From: Bacillota bacterium
GTDB taxonomy: Bacteria; Bacillota_E; JAJZYS01; JAJYTV01
NCBI GenBank assembly: GCA_021845645.1
Contig: JAJZVM010000052.1
Span: 1 to 25,960 of the forward strand
DNA length: 25,960 bases
Reading direction: 5' to 3'
Part shown: piece by piece, positions 1-8,937 of the stretch
Layout of the letters: the number at the start of each line of letters is the position of its first letter
Position numbering within the stretch: position 1 is the first letter of the stretch
The notes under the pieces: model-generated
What the model was told of the DNA's origin: nothing
The model's input: only the letters and a program-made list of their open reading frames with translations
The model's database searches: none
Program-made: the position numbers and the translations under genes

Positions 1-2
1 AG

Positions 3-104
3 GCGGCGACGATGCTCGGAATTCCGGAAGGCACGGTGCGCAGCCGGCTCTTTCGGGCGCGCGCCATGCTCCGCCAGTTGCTCGAGGAGGCATGTGAAGG
101 ATGA
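3..104 (+). CDS. ECF-type sigma factor, C-terminal end (partial)
   Basis: Only the last 33 codons lie in the window; the gene begins upstream. The readable end contains LGIPEGTVRSRLFRARAMLR, the DNA-recognition helix of sigma-70 region 4 as found in extracytoplasmic-function (ECF) sigma factors, where it contacts the promoter -35 element. The stop codon overlaps the start of the next gene (ATGA, 101-104). Such tight coupling is typical of an ECF sigma factor and its cognate anti-sigma factor. The exact ECF group cannot be assigned from this fragment. Confidence 0.8.
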   Translation, partial: AATMLGIPEGTVRSRLFRARAMLRQLLEEACEG

Positions 105-1003
105 AGAGAACGATCGAAGAGACGCTGCGGGACCTGCCGCGTGCCTTGGAGCGAGCCGGCATCGAGCCGGACCGCGCGGCGCTCGCCGCACGCCTGGGCT
201 CGGCGCCCCGCGGTGGCGGCCGCCGCTGGCTTCTGGCGAGCGTCGCGACGGTTGCCGCGCTATTCCTGGTCGCCGCGCTCGTACACCTGCAGCTGCACGG
301 GCGTGGGCCGCACCCGGCGAGCCATGTCGCGCGCCATACGGAATGGCGGCGTACGTATGGCATGGCGCGCAGCGAACTCGGCCGCCAGCTTGCGAGCGCT
401 CCGCTACTCGTGTACCTGCCAAAGCTCGAGGGCCAGATTGCCCCGCAAGGGACGATCGACGCGAACTTCAGCATCACGCAGCATGGGTATCGCGTCTCGC
501 TCGGCTACGGACCGAAGCGGCCGATTCCGTTCAATGCTCCGCAGGCCCGGTTCGGAAACGCGGAACTGCTCATGAACGTGATCGGCGCCGCACCCGGCGG
601 GAACCTCGGCCTCTCGCAGTGGATCCCGCTACCAAAGGTCGAGACGATGAAGAACGCCGCGCAGGGAACAGTGGACCTCGGCCACGGCATCGTTGCCACG
701 ACCTTCGTCATCGGCGCGGGGCAGGGGGCGATGGAGGCCGTCACATGGCGCGAGGGCGGCTGGACATTCTGGGTGGGGCCGTGGGCGCCGGCCGAATGGG
801 GCAACCCTACGACGCTCGCGGTGCGTGAGGCGGCGAGCTACCTAGACGGGCAGCTGCCCGGCCAGAACGGGGTCGCCGTCTACGCGGCTGGCCAGGATGC
901 GCCGTCCGAGGCGGTGTTCGCGATCGGGCAAGACCGCTACGCCGTGCAGGCCCTCGGTTACAATGCGGTCCGCTACGCCCGTACAATGGCGCCTGCGCGC
1001 TAG
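101..1003 (+). CDS. Putative membrane-anchored anti-sigma factor
   Basis: A 300-residue protein translationally coupled to the ECF sigma factor upstream. Residues 1-40 are a short, charged, probably cytoplasmic segment; residues about 43-63 (LLASVATVAALFLVAALVHL) form one hydrophobic membrane helix; the remaining ~235 residues would be outside. That layout (cytoplasmic sigma-binding head, one helix, extracytoplasmic sensor) and the position directly after an ECF sigma gene are the basis for the call. No zinc-finger HxxxCxxC anti-sigma motif is visible, and I do not recognise a named family for the external domain. Function is therefore inferred from context. It could alternatively be an unrelated coupled membrane protein controlled by the same sigma factor. 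Confidence 0.6.
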   Translation: MKRTIEETLRDLPRALERAGIEPDRAALAARLGSAPRGGGRRWLLASVATVAALFLVAALVHLQLHGRGPHPASHVARHTEWRRTYGMARSELGRQLASAPLLVYLPKLEGQIAPQGTIDANFSITQHGYRVSLGYGPKRPIPFNAPQARFGNAELLMNVIGAAPGGNLGLSQWIPLPKVETMKNAAQGTVDLGHGIVATTFVIGAGQGAMEAVTWREGGWTFWVGPWAPAEWGNPTTLAVREAASYLDGQLPGQNGVAVYAAGQDAPSEAVFAIGQDRYAVQALGYNAVRYARTMAPAR

Positions 1004-1193
1004 GATCCCTTTATGGGTACCACGAAGACGAGCGTCCCGACGCAAAAGTGCGGCGCTTCGGTTCACCCAACGGGCAGGGCGCGTGACGCCGGGCGTAGGT
1101 GAACGAGGACGTCGCATGCTGCGCAGTGGCGGTCTGCACGTTGGCGACGTGGGTCGGGTTCTGGCGCATTGTGCCAGGCGGGCGTCAATAGAG

Positions 1194-1220
1194 TGTATTG
1201 CGCTTGGGAGTTGCAATACA
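1194..1220. repeat. 8-bp inverted repeat, possible operator or hairpin
   Basis: TGTATTGC (1194-1201) and GCAATACA (1213-1220) are perfect inverted copies separated by 11 nt. They are AT-rich in very GC-rich surroundings and lie between the 3' ends of two convergent genes. No poly-T follows on either strand. It could be a protein-binding site or part of a weak terminator; nothing else identifies it. Confidence 0.35.
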
Positions 1221-1227
1221 TAGGCGG

Positions 1228-1258
1228 CGCCGCTCCGGACACGCCCGGGGCGGCGCTT
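1228..1258. terminator. GC-rich hairpin between convergent genes
   Basis: GCGCCGC and GCGGCGC flank a short spacer that contains a CCGG/CCGG pair, giving a strong hairpin just beyond the stop codon of the minus-strand zinc peptidase. There is no T-run, so it is at best a non-canonical terminator. Confidence 0.3.
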
Positions 1259-1265
1259 GCGGCTA

Positions 1266-2291
1266 TCAGGCCGTGAGGCAGCTGCGCTCCAGCGCCGCCA
1301 CGGCCTCCAGGGCGGCGTCGCTGAGCGCCGGTCCCATGCCGCCGGCCCGGGCCGCCGCGCTGTAGAGCCGCATGAACCTGAAGGGATCGCCGACCGCTCC
1401 GACGCAGGCCAAGCGGCCGAGGCGGCCCTCGATCAGCCGCGCCATGAAGCTGCCTGTCGGATGACCGGCGAGCGGGATCGCCGCGCGCAGGCGCCTGCCG
1501 ATGGCTTTGCGCTCGCCAGGCGTGTCGCGCCAGGCCGTGAGCAGGGCGTCGAGCTGGCGGATACGGGCGGGCGCCGCGGCGAAGTGCTCAAGGTAGCGTC
1601 GGGCGTATTCGGACATCCTGCCAGGCCCTGCGGGCACGCGACGGGGCCAGTCGCGCTTGTCGATCTGGTCCGCGATGCCCTCGGTCTCGAGCTGGTCGAG
1701 GACCCAGAGCATGTCCGCCTCGTCCGGGTCGGGCGGCGTTCGCGGAGCCTTGAGCCCCTCGCGGAAGACATGGTGATACTCGTGCGCCAGCATCGGCACG
1801 GGCGTGGGCAGCTGGCAGGCGAATGCCGCGTCCAGCACGACGCTCGAGAAGCCGCGCGCGTCGGGAGCGAAGATGACGAAGGCGACGGTGGGGAAGTCCG
1901 GCGAGAACCCCGGCGGCAGCCAGGCCAGCGCGGCCTCGCGCGCCTGATCGGCCAAGGGGGCCGAGGCGATGGCCGCCATCCCCCTTGCGATGTGGTCGCG
2001 GGTCTCGGCCGCGTGCAGGTAGTGCCGGATGAGGCCCGCGTAGGAGCCGCCCCGCAGCACCTGGGCCAGGTTGCCGCCCAGGGATGGCTTGAACGCCACG
2101 CGGAAGTGGTCGGGGAAGAAGTCGGGCGCGAACTCCCGGTCGAGGAGTTCCCTGTATCCGGGTGCGGCGAGAAGGCCCTGCCAGGCCGCCTGCGAAGGCT
2201 CGACATCCTGCATGAGCAGGTCGGCCACCTGCCAGAAGAGGCGGTAGCCCTCGTAGACGAAGCCGGGATTGGCCGGGGCGGCGTTGGCCAT
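1266..2291 (-). CDS. Predicted zinc-dependent peptidase (HEYHH, DUF2268-like)
   Basis: A 341-residue protein from ATG 2291. This start is preferred over two upstream in-frame ATGs because GGAG lies about 9 nt before it and a promoter fits just upstream. Residues 170-174 are HEYHH, an HExxH zinc-binding and catalytic motif; about 30 residues later ETEGIADQ offers E204 as the third zinc ligand, the gluzincin arrangement. The HEYHHVFR context resembles the DUF2268 family of predicted Zn proteases. There is no signal peptide or membrane helix, so it is likely cytoplasmic. It stands alone, divergent from the glyoxylate genes and convergent with the anti-sigma gene. Substrate unknown; the peptidase assignment is good, the precise family less so. 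Confidence 0.75.
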   Translation of the reverse strand: MANAAPANPGFVYEGYRLFWQVADLLMQDVEPSQAAWQGLLAAPGYRELLDREFAPDFFPDHFRVAFKPSLGGNLAQVLRGGSYAGLIRHYLHAAETRDHIARGMAAIASAPLADQAREAALAWLPPGFSPDFPTVAFVIFAPDARGFSSVVLDAAFACQLPTPVPMLAHEYHHVFREGLKAPRTPPDPDEADMLWVLDQLETEGIADQIDKRDWPRRVPAGPGRMSEYARRYLEHFAAAPARIRQLDALLTAWRDTPGERKAIGRRLRAAIPLAGHPTGSFMARLIEGRLGRLACVGAVGDPFRFMRLYSAAARAGGMGPALSDAALEAVAALERSCLTA

Positions 2292-2322
2292 GGCTTCAGC
2301 TCCGTGCCGCATTGTCCACACC

Positions 2323-2351
2323 ATTATGAAACGGACATGCCCACCTGTACA
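2323..2351 (-). promoter_or_regulatory. Sigma-A-type promoter for the zinc peptidase
   Basis: Reading the minus strand, TGTACA (2351-2346; four of six matches to TTGACA) is followed after exactly 17 nt by CATAAT (2328-2323; five of six matches to TATAAT). Transcription would begin near 2316, giving a leader of roughly 25 nt with GGAG before ATG 2291. This also supports the short start chosen for the peptidase. Confidence 0.5.
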
Positions 2352-2519
2352 TCGCCTCCCGCGCAAGGGAACCTGGAGCCGGTCTGCAGTCCAGCCCCGC
2401 AGCATTGCCGTTCACCGGCCGCGTGCGACCGTTCGCCGCACGCCGCGCGACCCGCGCCGACCACGATGGTAGGCTGTTCGCAACCGGGCCGACCTGGCCC
2501 TGAGCAGGGGGGAGTGGCG

Positions 2520-4085
<1,566 letters not shown>

Positions 4086-4101
4086 CCCACCCGCCCCGCG
4101 T

Positions 4102-4117
4102 CCCGCCGCCGGGCGGG
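4102..4117 (+). repeat. Hairpin between malate synthase and isocitrate lyase
   Basis: CCCGCC (4102-4107) and GGCGGG (4112-4117) form a perfect 6-bp stem with a 4-nt loop, and the outer GTCCCG/CGGGAC pair can extend it. It sits in the 90-nt spacer and is not followed by T residues, so it may adjust the relative expression of the two genes by stabilising or processing mRNA rather than ending transcription. Confidence 0.35.
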
Positions 4118-4175
4118 CGATCGGGACTGCACCGCACCGAACGCACCGCCAAGAGAATGCGAAGGAGGCCCGACG

Positions 4176-5453
4176 ATGAAGGACAAGGGAACGGCACAGG
4201 TCTTCCATCGCCCCCTGCCGCTCGACCGCTTTGCAGGGGTCACGCGCCCGTACACCGAGGAGGACGTGCTGCGGCTGCGCGGCTCGCTGCGCCTCGAGCA
4301 CACCTTGGCGCAGCTCGGGGCCGAGCGGCTCTGGCAGCTGTTGCGCGAGCGGCGCCACGTCCAGGCCCTTGGGGCCCTGACGGGCAACCAGGCGGTGCAG
4401 CAGGTCAAGGCGGGTCTCGAAGCGATCTACGTCAGCGGTTGGCAGGTCGCGGCGGACGCGAACGCCGCCGGCGAGACCTACCCCGATCAGTCGCTCTACC
4501 CCGTGAACAGCGTTCCGTCGCTCGTGCGCCGCCTGAACCGCGCTCTCCAGCGCGCCGATCAGATCGACGCCGTCGAGGGACGGTCCGGCACCCACTGGTT
4601 CGCGCCGATCCTGGCCGACGCGGAGGCTGGCTTCGGTGGCCTGCTGAACGTCTACGAACTCGTCAGGAACCTGATCGAGGCGGGCGCTGCGGCAATCCAT
4701 CTCGAAGACCAGCTGTCGTCCGAGAAGAAGTGCGGCCATATGGGCGGCAAGGTGCTCGTGCCCACGGCGACGGCGGTGCGCAATCTCGTTTCGGCGCGGC
4801 TGGCCGCCGATGTCGCGGGCGTTCCGACGATCATCGTCGCGCGCACCGACGCCCTCGGTGCGACGCTCATAACCTCGGATCTCGACCCCGCGGACCAGCC
4901 CTTCCTGACGGGCGAGCGGACGCAGGAGGGCTTCCACGTCAGCTCCGGCGGACTCGACGCGGCGATCGCGCGCGGCGTCGCCTTCGCGCCCTACGCCGAC
5001 ATGATCTGGTGCGAGACCTCGGAGCCCGACGTCGACGAGGCGCGGGCGTTCGCGGCGGGCATCCACCGCGTTCATCCCGGCAAGCTGCTCGCCTACAACT
5101 GCTCGCCGTCCTTCAACTGGCGGCGCAAGCTCACGGAGCAGCAACTCGAGCGCTTCCAGGACGAACTCGCGGACATGGGCTACAAGTTCCAGTTCATTAC
5201 GCTGGCTGGCTTCCACGCCTTGAACTACAGCATGTTCGACCTCGCCCAGGGCTACCGCAGGCACGGCATGCTCGCCTACTCGCAACTGCAGGAGGCGGAG
5301 TTCAAGGCGGAGGCGCAGGGTTACACCGCCGTCAGGCACCAGCGCGAGGTGGGCGCGGGCTACTTCGACGAGGTCAACCTGATCGTCAACGGCGGCCGGT
5401 CCGCTACGACGGCCCTGCGCGGCTCCACGGAGGAGGCGCAGTTCGCGGACTGA
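4176..5453 (+). CDS. aceA: Isocitrate lyase
   Basis: Cleaves isocitrate to succinate and glyoxylate, the entry step of the glyoxylate shunt. 425 residues, the length typical of the bacterial enzyme. The signature loop [14 protein letters not shown] begins at residue 184, with C186 as the catalytic cysteine; IHLEDQ (174-179) precedes it and supplies metal/substrate ligands, and YNCSPSFNW further on is the conserved substrate-binding segment. AAGGAGG lies 7 nt before the ATG. With malate synthase upstream and a small zinc-finger protein 28 nt downstream, it forms a three-gene operon. Presence of the shunt implies growth on acetate, fatty acids or other C2-yielding substrates. Confidence 0.97.
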   Translation: MKDKGTAQVFHRPLPLDRFAGVTRPYTEEDVLRLRGSLRLEHTLAQLGAERLWQLLRERRHVQALGALTGNQAVQQVKAGLEAIYVSGWQVAADANAAGETYPDQSLYPVNSVPSLVRRLNRALQRADQIDAVEGRSGTHWFAPILADAEAGFGGLLNVYELVRNLIEAGAAAIHLEDQLSSEKKCGHMGGKVLVPTATAVRNLVSARLAADVAGVPTIIVARTDALGATLITSDLDPADQPFLTGERTQEGFHVSSGGLDAAIARGVAFAPYADMIWCETSEPDVDEARAFAAGIHRVHPGKLLAYNCSPSFNWRRKLTEQQLERFQDELADMGYKFQFITLAGFHALNYSMFDLAQGYRRHGMLAYSQLQEAEFKAEAQGYTAVRHQREVGAGYFDEVNLIVNGGRSATTALRGSTEEAQFAD

Positions 5454-5481
5454 TCCCTGCACGCGAAGAGGAGGGGATTGC

Positions 5482-5655
5482 ATGGCTCGCTGCCCGACAT
5501 GCAGGCACGACACGGGCGATCCGGCGATCAAGGCATTCCAGTGCGCGGTCTGCCACCGCGTCTGGTGCGACGCCTGCCGGAGTGACCACACATGCAGGCA
5601 CGGCGCCGAGGCGCAGGTGCACGCCTTCGTCCTGAGCGACGACGCCTACCTCTAA
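5482..5655 (+). CDS. Small B-box-like zinc-finger protein
   Basis: A 57-residue protein with ATG 5482 preceded by GAGGAGGGG at good spacing, 28 nt after isocitrate lyase. It is dense in potential zinc ligands: C4, C7, H9, C21, C24, C29, C32, H36, C38 and H40. The core FQCAVCHRVWCDACRSDH followed by TCRH gives C-x2-C-x4-C-x2-C-x3-H-x3-H, the spacing of a B-box or treble-clef zinc finger, and CxxCxH at the N terminus could complete a second site. The last 17 residues are acidic and hydrophobic and carry no ligands. No enzymatic motif is present. Operon position suggests a partner or regulator of the glyoxylate enzymes, but that is inference; I know of no characterised homologue. Confidence 0.75.
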   Translation: MARCPTCRHDTGDPAIKAFQCAVCHRVWCDACRSDHTCRHGAEAQVHAFVLSDDAYL

Positions 5656-5665
5656 GATGCAAGCT

Positions 5666-5710
5666 GCAGCAGGCTGGGAGCCCGCGAGGCGCGGGCTCCC
5701 AGCCTGCTGC
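5666..5710. terminator. Perfect 21-bp hairpin, bidirectional terminator
   Basis: Positions 5666-5686 are exactly complementary to 5690-5710, with a 3-nt loop AGG. The stem starts 10 nt after the zinc-finger stop codon and ends 12 nt before the stop codon of the minus-strand asparaginase gene, so it serves both convergent transcripts. It lacks a T-run on either side, but its length and exactness make a terminator or 3'-end stabiliser the obvious reading. Confidence 0.75.
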
Positions 5711-5722
5711 GCGCGACCCGGA

Positions 5723-6667
5723 TCAGGTCGCGTTTGCGCTCAACCGCACGAAGATGCGCGGCCAGGACTGCACCTCGCTCGATGTCTCGTCCATGCCGAC
5801 GTAGATCTGGTTCTCGACCGTGGAGAAGCCGGCGTGGCGGCCGTCGGGCGTCAGCACGACGCTGTTCATGTTGCTGAAGTAGGCGTCGGGAATCAGGTCG
5901 AGATCGGCAAAGGCATCGCGGCCGGCCTCCTCGGGGGAGAGCCCCTGCGCGAGGCCCAGCACCACGGTGCGGGCTGTCGCGCCGCGGATCGCGAGTTCAC
6001 CGCGCCCGGTGCAGGCCGCGGCGCCGTAGCGGCCGTCGCAATAGTTGCCGGCGCCGATCACGGCCGAGTCGCCGACGCGCCCCGGGTACTTCCAGGCGAA
6101 GCCGCTCGTGCTGACGCCGGCGCAGATCTCGCCGCGGCTGTCGAGCGCCAGGACGTTGACGGTTCCGGCGTCCTTGCCGGAAGCGCGCTCGGGCTGCATC
6201 GCGAGCCGATGCACCATGGCCCGCGCCGCCGCGCCGGCATACGGCGTGTTCTCCTCGCCGCGCAGGCCCCGCAGGTAGATCTCCCTTGCCTCGGCCGTCA
6301 GGAGTTCGGCCGTCTCGAAGCCGCATTCGGCGGCGAAGCGCTCGGCGCCCTCGCCCACCAGCAGGACATGCGGCAGATCCTGCATGACCCGCCTTGCGAG
6401 CGAGATCGGGTGTTCGATGCCTTTGACGCCGGCGACGGCCCCTGCGGAGCGCGTCGCGCCGTCCATGATGCTCGCGTCGAGCTCCACGACGCCCAGCACG
6501 TTCGGCAGCCCGCCCAGGCCCACCGTGTGATCGTCCGGATTGCTCTCGACCGCGCGGATCGCGGCTTCGACCGCGTCGAGCGCCGTGCCGCCCCGCCTCA
6601 GGATCGCCATGCCGAGCGGCAGGCCCACGCGGGCGTTCGAACTGCCAATGATGAGCAAACGGAACAT
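5723..6667 (-). CDS. Isoaspartyl peptidase/L-asparaginase family Ntn hydrolase
   Basis: A 314-residue member of the glycosylasparaginase-type N-terminal-nucleophile hydrolases, which cleave asparagine, isoaspartyl peptides or GlcNAc-asparagine. Such precursors self-cleave before a threonine that becomes the nucleophile; here that is T169 in KDAGTVNVLALD. The following STSGFAWKYPGRVGDS and AGNYCDGRYGAAACTGRGE match the substrate-binding part of the beta chain, and NPDDHTVGLGGLPNVLG lies in the alpha chain. No signal peptide is seen, so it is probably cytoplasmic. The chosen ATG (6667) has AAGGAG directly adjacent, which is unusually close, so the true start could differ by a few codons. Exact substrate cannot be read from the sequence. 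Confidence 0.88.
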   Translation of the reverse strand: MFRLLIIGSSNARVGLPLGMAILRRGGTALDAVEAAIRAVESNPDDHTVGLGGLPNVLGVVELDASIMDGATRSAGAVAGVKGIEHPISLARRVMQDLPHVLLVGEGAERFAAECGFETAELLTAEAREIYLRGLRGEENTPYAGAAARAMVHRLAMQPERASGKDAGTVNVLALDSRGEICAGVSTSGFAWKYPGRVGDSAVIGAGNYCDGRYGAAACTGRGELAIRGATARTVVLGLAQGLSPEEAGRDAFADLDLIPDAYFSNMNSVVLTPDGRHAGFSTVENQIYVGMDETSSEVQSWPRIFVRLSANAT

Positions 6668-6726
6668 CTCCTTCCCCGGCGCAGTTGGCGACCGCGGGCC
6701 GCGTTCCCTGCCGGCCCTGCGCGATC

Positions 6727-6756
6727 TCGCCAAACTCCGTGCGGACATGGCACAAT
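6727..6756 (+). promoter_or_regulatory. Possible promoter of nadE
   Basis: TCGCCA (6727-6732) and CACAAT (6751-6756), each four of six matches to consensus, are 18 nt apart in the divergent spacer between the asparaginase-family gene and nadE. A strong hairpin (GCGTGC 6766-6771 with GCACGC 6784-6789) would follow at the very start of the transcript. Tentative. Confidence 0.3.
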
Positions 6757-6826
6757 ACGAGGCGGGCGTGCCGGCTTGCCGGCGCACGCAGCAGCGAACC
6801 CGGCAAAGCGAAGGGGAGTGGGCTCC

Positions 6827-7540
6827 TTGCCCTTGGACGTGGAGCGCCTGACCGACTGGATCCGTGCCCAGGTGGCGGACGCGGGCCGCGTCGCAGCGGT
6901 GGTGGGCCTCTCAGGCGGCATCGATTCCGCGACGGTCGCGGCACTCGCAAAACGCGCCCTCGGCGACGAGGCGTACGGCGTGATCATGCCGTGCGACAGC
7001 GATCCCGCCGACGCGGAGGACGCGCGGCACGTGGCGGAGACGCTTGGCATGAGCTACCGCAGCGTGGACCTCGGCCCGGTGCTGCAGGTGCTGCGCGAAC
7101 AGCTGGCCCTGCCGCCGAACCTGCCCCGCCTCGCGGTGGCGAATCTCAAACCACGCCTGCGCATGATCACCCTCTACGCCGAGGCGGCGGCGAAGAACGC
7201 CCTCGTGCTCGGCACCGGCAACCGCTCAGAGCTTGAGATCGGCTACTTCACGAAGTATGGCGACGGCGGCGTGGATCTCCTGCCGATCGGCGGCTATTTG
7301 AAGCACGAGGTGCGCGCGCTCGCCAGGGAACTCGGCGTGCCGGCGCGCATCATCGACCGGCAACCCTCGGCGGGCCTGTGGGAGGGGCAGACCGACGAGA
7401 GCGAGATGGGCATGACCTATCAGGAACTCGACACGTATCTTGCGACGGGCGACGGCAGCCCGGTGATCGCGGGACTGGTCGAGACGATGCGCAAGGCGTC
7501 CCAGCACAAGCGCAGCCTGCCGCCCATCTTCCCGCGCTGA
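6827..7540 (+). CDS. nadE: NH3-dependent NAD+ synthetase
   Basis: Amidates deamido-NAD to NAD+ using ATP and ammonia, the last step of NAD synthesis. About 237 residues from TTG 6827, placed 8 nt after AAGGGGAG; the frame is open upstream, but those codons are antisense to the asparaginase gene. The PP-loop SGGIDSA (29-35) binds ATP; ALVLGTGNRSELEIGYFTKYGDGG is the conserved NadE signature, and PSAGLWEGQTDESEMGMTY is the C-terminal motif that lines the active site. There is no N-terminal CN-hydrolase (glutaminase) domain, so it must use free ammonia. The neighbouring asparaginase-family enzyme could release ammonia, but a functional link is only suggested. Confidence 0.93.
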   Translation: MPLDVERLTDWIRAQVADAGRVAAVVGLSGGIDSATVAALAKRALGDEAYGVIMPCDSDPADAEDARHVAETLGMSYRSVDLGPVLQVLREQLALPPNLPRLAVANLKPRLRMITLYAEAAAKNALVLGTGNRSELEIGYFTKYGDGGVDLLPIGGYLKHEVRALARELGVPARIIDRQPSAGLWEGQTDESEMGMTYQELDTYLATGDGSPVIAGLVETMRKASQHKRSLPPIFPR

Positions 7541-7581
7541 GGGTGCCGGCGGTGGTCGGGGATTCTGGTGCATGAGGAGGG

Positions 7582-8325
7582 ATGGCCCCCGGGGCCGCAG
7601 CGTTGTCAGGACACTCGAAGTGGGCAAACATCAAGCGCCGCAAGGCCGTCGTCGACGCGCAGAAGGGCAAGGTGTTCTCGCGGCTGGCGCGTGAGATCAC
7701 GGTAGCCGCCCGCCATGGCGGGCCGAACCCGGACGCCAACTTCCGCCTCGCGACTGCGATCGAGCGCGCCAGGGCGGAGAACCTGCCGTCGGGCAACATC
7801 GAGCGCGCGATCGCGCGCGGCGCCGGCGGGGGCGACGAGGCGGACTACGAGGAACTGCAGTACGAAGGCTACGGGGCGGGCGGCATCGCCATCCTGGCTC
7901 TCATCATGACCAACAACCGCAACCGCACCGCGGCCGAACTGCGCCACCTGTTCTCGAAGCACGGCGGCGCCCTCGGCGAGACGGGCTGCGTAGCGTGGAT
8001 GTTCAAGCGCCGCGCGCGCGTCGCGGTGACGGCCAGGGACGAGGAGGAGCTGCTGCTCACGGCGGCGGACATCGGCGCGGACGACGTCGAGGCGGAGGAG
8101 GACGGCAGCTTCTCGGTCTACGGCAAGCCGGAGGACCTGCAGAGCCTGCGCCAGGGCCTCATCGAGCGCGGCGTCGAGGTGATCTCGGCCGAGTTCACCT
8201 ACGATCCCTCGATGCGGACGGAAGTCGGCGGGGCGGAACAGGAGAAGGTCCTGGCGCTGCTCGAGGCGCTCGACGACCACGATGACATCCAGGACGTGTT
8301 CACCAATGCCGATTTCTCGGAGTAG
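7582..8325 (+). CDS. yebC: YebC/TACO1 family protein
   Basis: A 247-residue YebC-family protein, full length for the family. SGHSKWANIKRRKAVVDAQK near the N terminus and LPSGNIERAIARGAG in domain 1 are diagnostic; YEGYGAGGIAILALIMTNNR starts domain 2, and acidic FTYDPSMRTEV leads into the last domain. Family members were first described as transcriptional regulators and more recently as ribosome-associated translation factors; the sequence does not decide between these. ATG 7582 has AGGAGG only 1 nt away, so initiation may instead be at TTG 7603, which would give the usual short N terminus (xSGHSKW). It precedes the bofC/ruv genes, a common arrangement. Confidence 0.93.
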   Translation: MAPGAAALSGHSKWANIKRRKAVVDAQKGKVFSRLAREITVAARHGGPNPDANFRLATAIERARAENLPSGNIERAIARGAGGGDEADYEELQYEGYGAGGIAILALIMTNNRNRTAAELRHLFSKHGGALGETGCVAWMFKRRARVAVTARDEEELLLTAADIGADDVEAEEDGSFSVYGKPEDLQSLRQGLIERGVEVISAEFTYDPSMRTEVGGAEQEKVLALLEALDDHDDIQDVFTNADFSE

Positions 8326-8337
8326 CGGTTGAATTTT

Positions 8338-8367
8338 CCTCCCGTGGGCAGACTAGGCCACGGGAGG
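8338..8367 (+). promoter_or_regulatory. Hairpin occluding a ribosome-binding site
   Basis: CCTCCCGTGG (8338-8347) pairs perfectly with CCACGGGAGG (8358-8367) around a 10-nt loop. The downstream arm ends in GGGAGG, the only strong Shine-Dalgarno-like sequence before the bofC-like gene, so folding would hide it. No T-run follows. It may act as a translational switch or mark the end of yebC mRNA. Confidence 0.45.
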
Positions 8368-8427
8368 TCGGCGAGATAACACGAGACTCAGAGGCGTCTT
8401 CTGACGGGACTGCTCGTCGCCGTCGTC

Positions 8428-8889
8428 GTGCTCGGCGGTGCGGCCGTCGCCTCGCGCATCATGAGCCAGAACGGCTCGCGCGCGACGCTCGGCGGCACGG
8501 GCAAGCCTCTCGGCGCGCGGGGGCGCGTCGTGTTCCGCCTGAGCGAGGCGGGCGGCAGGGTGGACAGCACGTCGTTCAGCGCGCAGGCGCTCGGCGTTGC
8601 GCGCCTGACGCCGGCGCAGCTGCAGGGACAGCTGCCCGGCTGGACCTTGGCGAGCCAGGCGTCAGGGGTCACCTTCGCACCGGCCAAGAGCGGCTCCCCG
8701 CTCTACGTGGGGCTCGATCACGGCCAAGTGGCCATCTTCTTCGGACCGCCGCGCTACGGCTGGATCGATCAGCTGACGGGCATCAAGGCGTCCGCGCTGG
8801 GCAGCCAGGACAGCCAGCGCCTGCAGCGGGGCGTGGGTGTGCGCAGCGTCGATGCGGCGTGGCAGATGCTCGAGGGCCTGGGCGGCTAG
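8428..8889 (+). CDS. BofC-like forespore regulator C-terminal domain protein
   Basis: The region LYVGLDHGQVAIFFGPP, then GWIDQLTGI, ending in GVRSVDAAWQMLEGLGG, follows the BofC C-terminal domain pattern. BofC acts in the intermembrane space of sporulating Bacillus to restrain SpoIVB signalling and thereby sigma-K activation. LTPAQLQGQLPGW before it fits the preceding domain. Coordinates are from GTG 8428 (153 residues), but the same frame reads back to 8380 and encodes RRLLTGLLVAVVVLGGAAVA, a membrane anchor. The anchor is therefore cut by the first standard start codon, and an unusual start (CTG 8401) or a sequence error is likely. The position between yebC and ruv matches spore-formers. 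Confidence 0.65.
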   Translation: MLGGAAVASRIMSQNGSRATLGGTGKPLGARGRVVFRLSEAGGRVDSTSFSAQALGVARLTPAQLQGQLPGWTLASQASGVTFAPAKSGSPLYVGLDHGQVAIFFGPPRYGWIDQLTGIKASALGSQDSQRLQRGVGVRSVDAAWQMLEGLGG

Positions 8890-8897
8890 GAGGAGCG

Positions 8898-8936
8898 GCC
8901 CGCCCTCCGGGCGAAGTGAGCCGGGGGAGGGCGGGC
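8898..8936 (+). promoter_or_regulatory. Hairpin occluding the ruvC ribosome-binding site
   Basis: GCCCGCCCTCC (8898-8908) pairs perfectly with GGAGGGCGGGC (8926-8936); inside the loop GGC and GCC can add three pairs. The downstream arm contains the GGGGGAGG ribosome-binding site and ends 1 nt before the TTG start of ruvC, so a folded mRNA would block initiation. Confidence 0.5.
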
Positions 8937-8937
8937 A

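Noticed and set aside
1257..2519. Open frame running into malate synthase from 1257, suggesting a 942-residue fusion
   Set aside because: Lacks family similarity before 2520, is antisense to the zinc peptidase, and a strong ribosome-binding site with ATG marks the true start.
5657..6826. Open frame upstream of nadE that would add about 390 residues
   Set aside because: It is antisense to the asparaginase-family gene and carries no glutaminase domain; NadE similarity starts at 6827.
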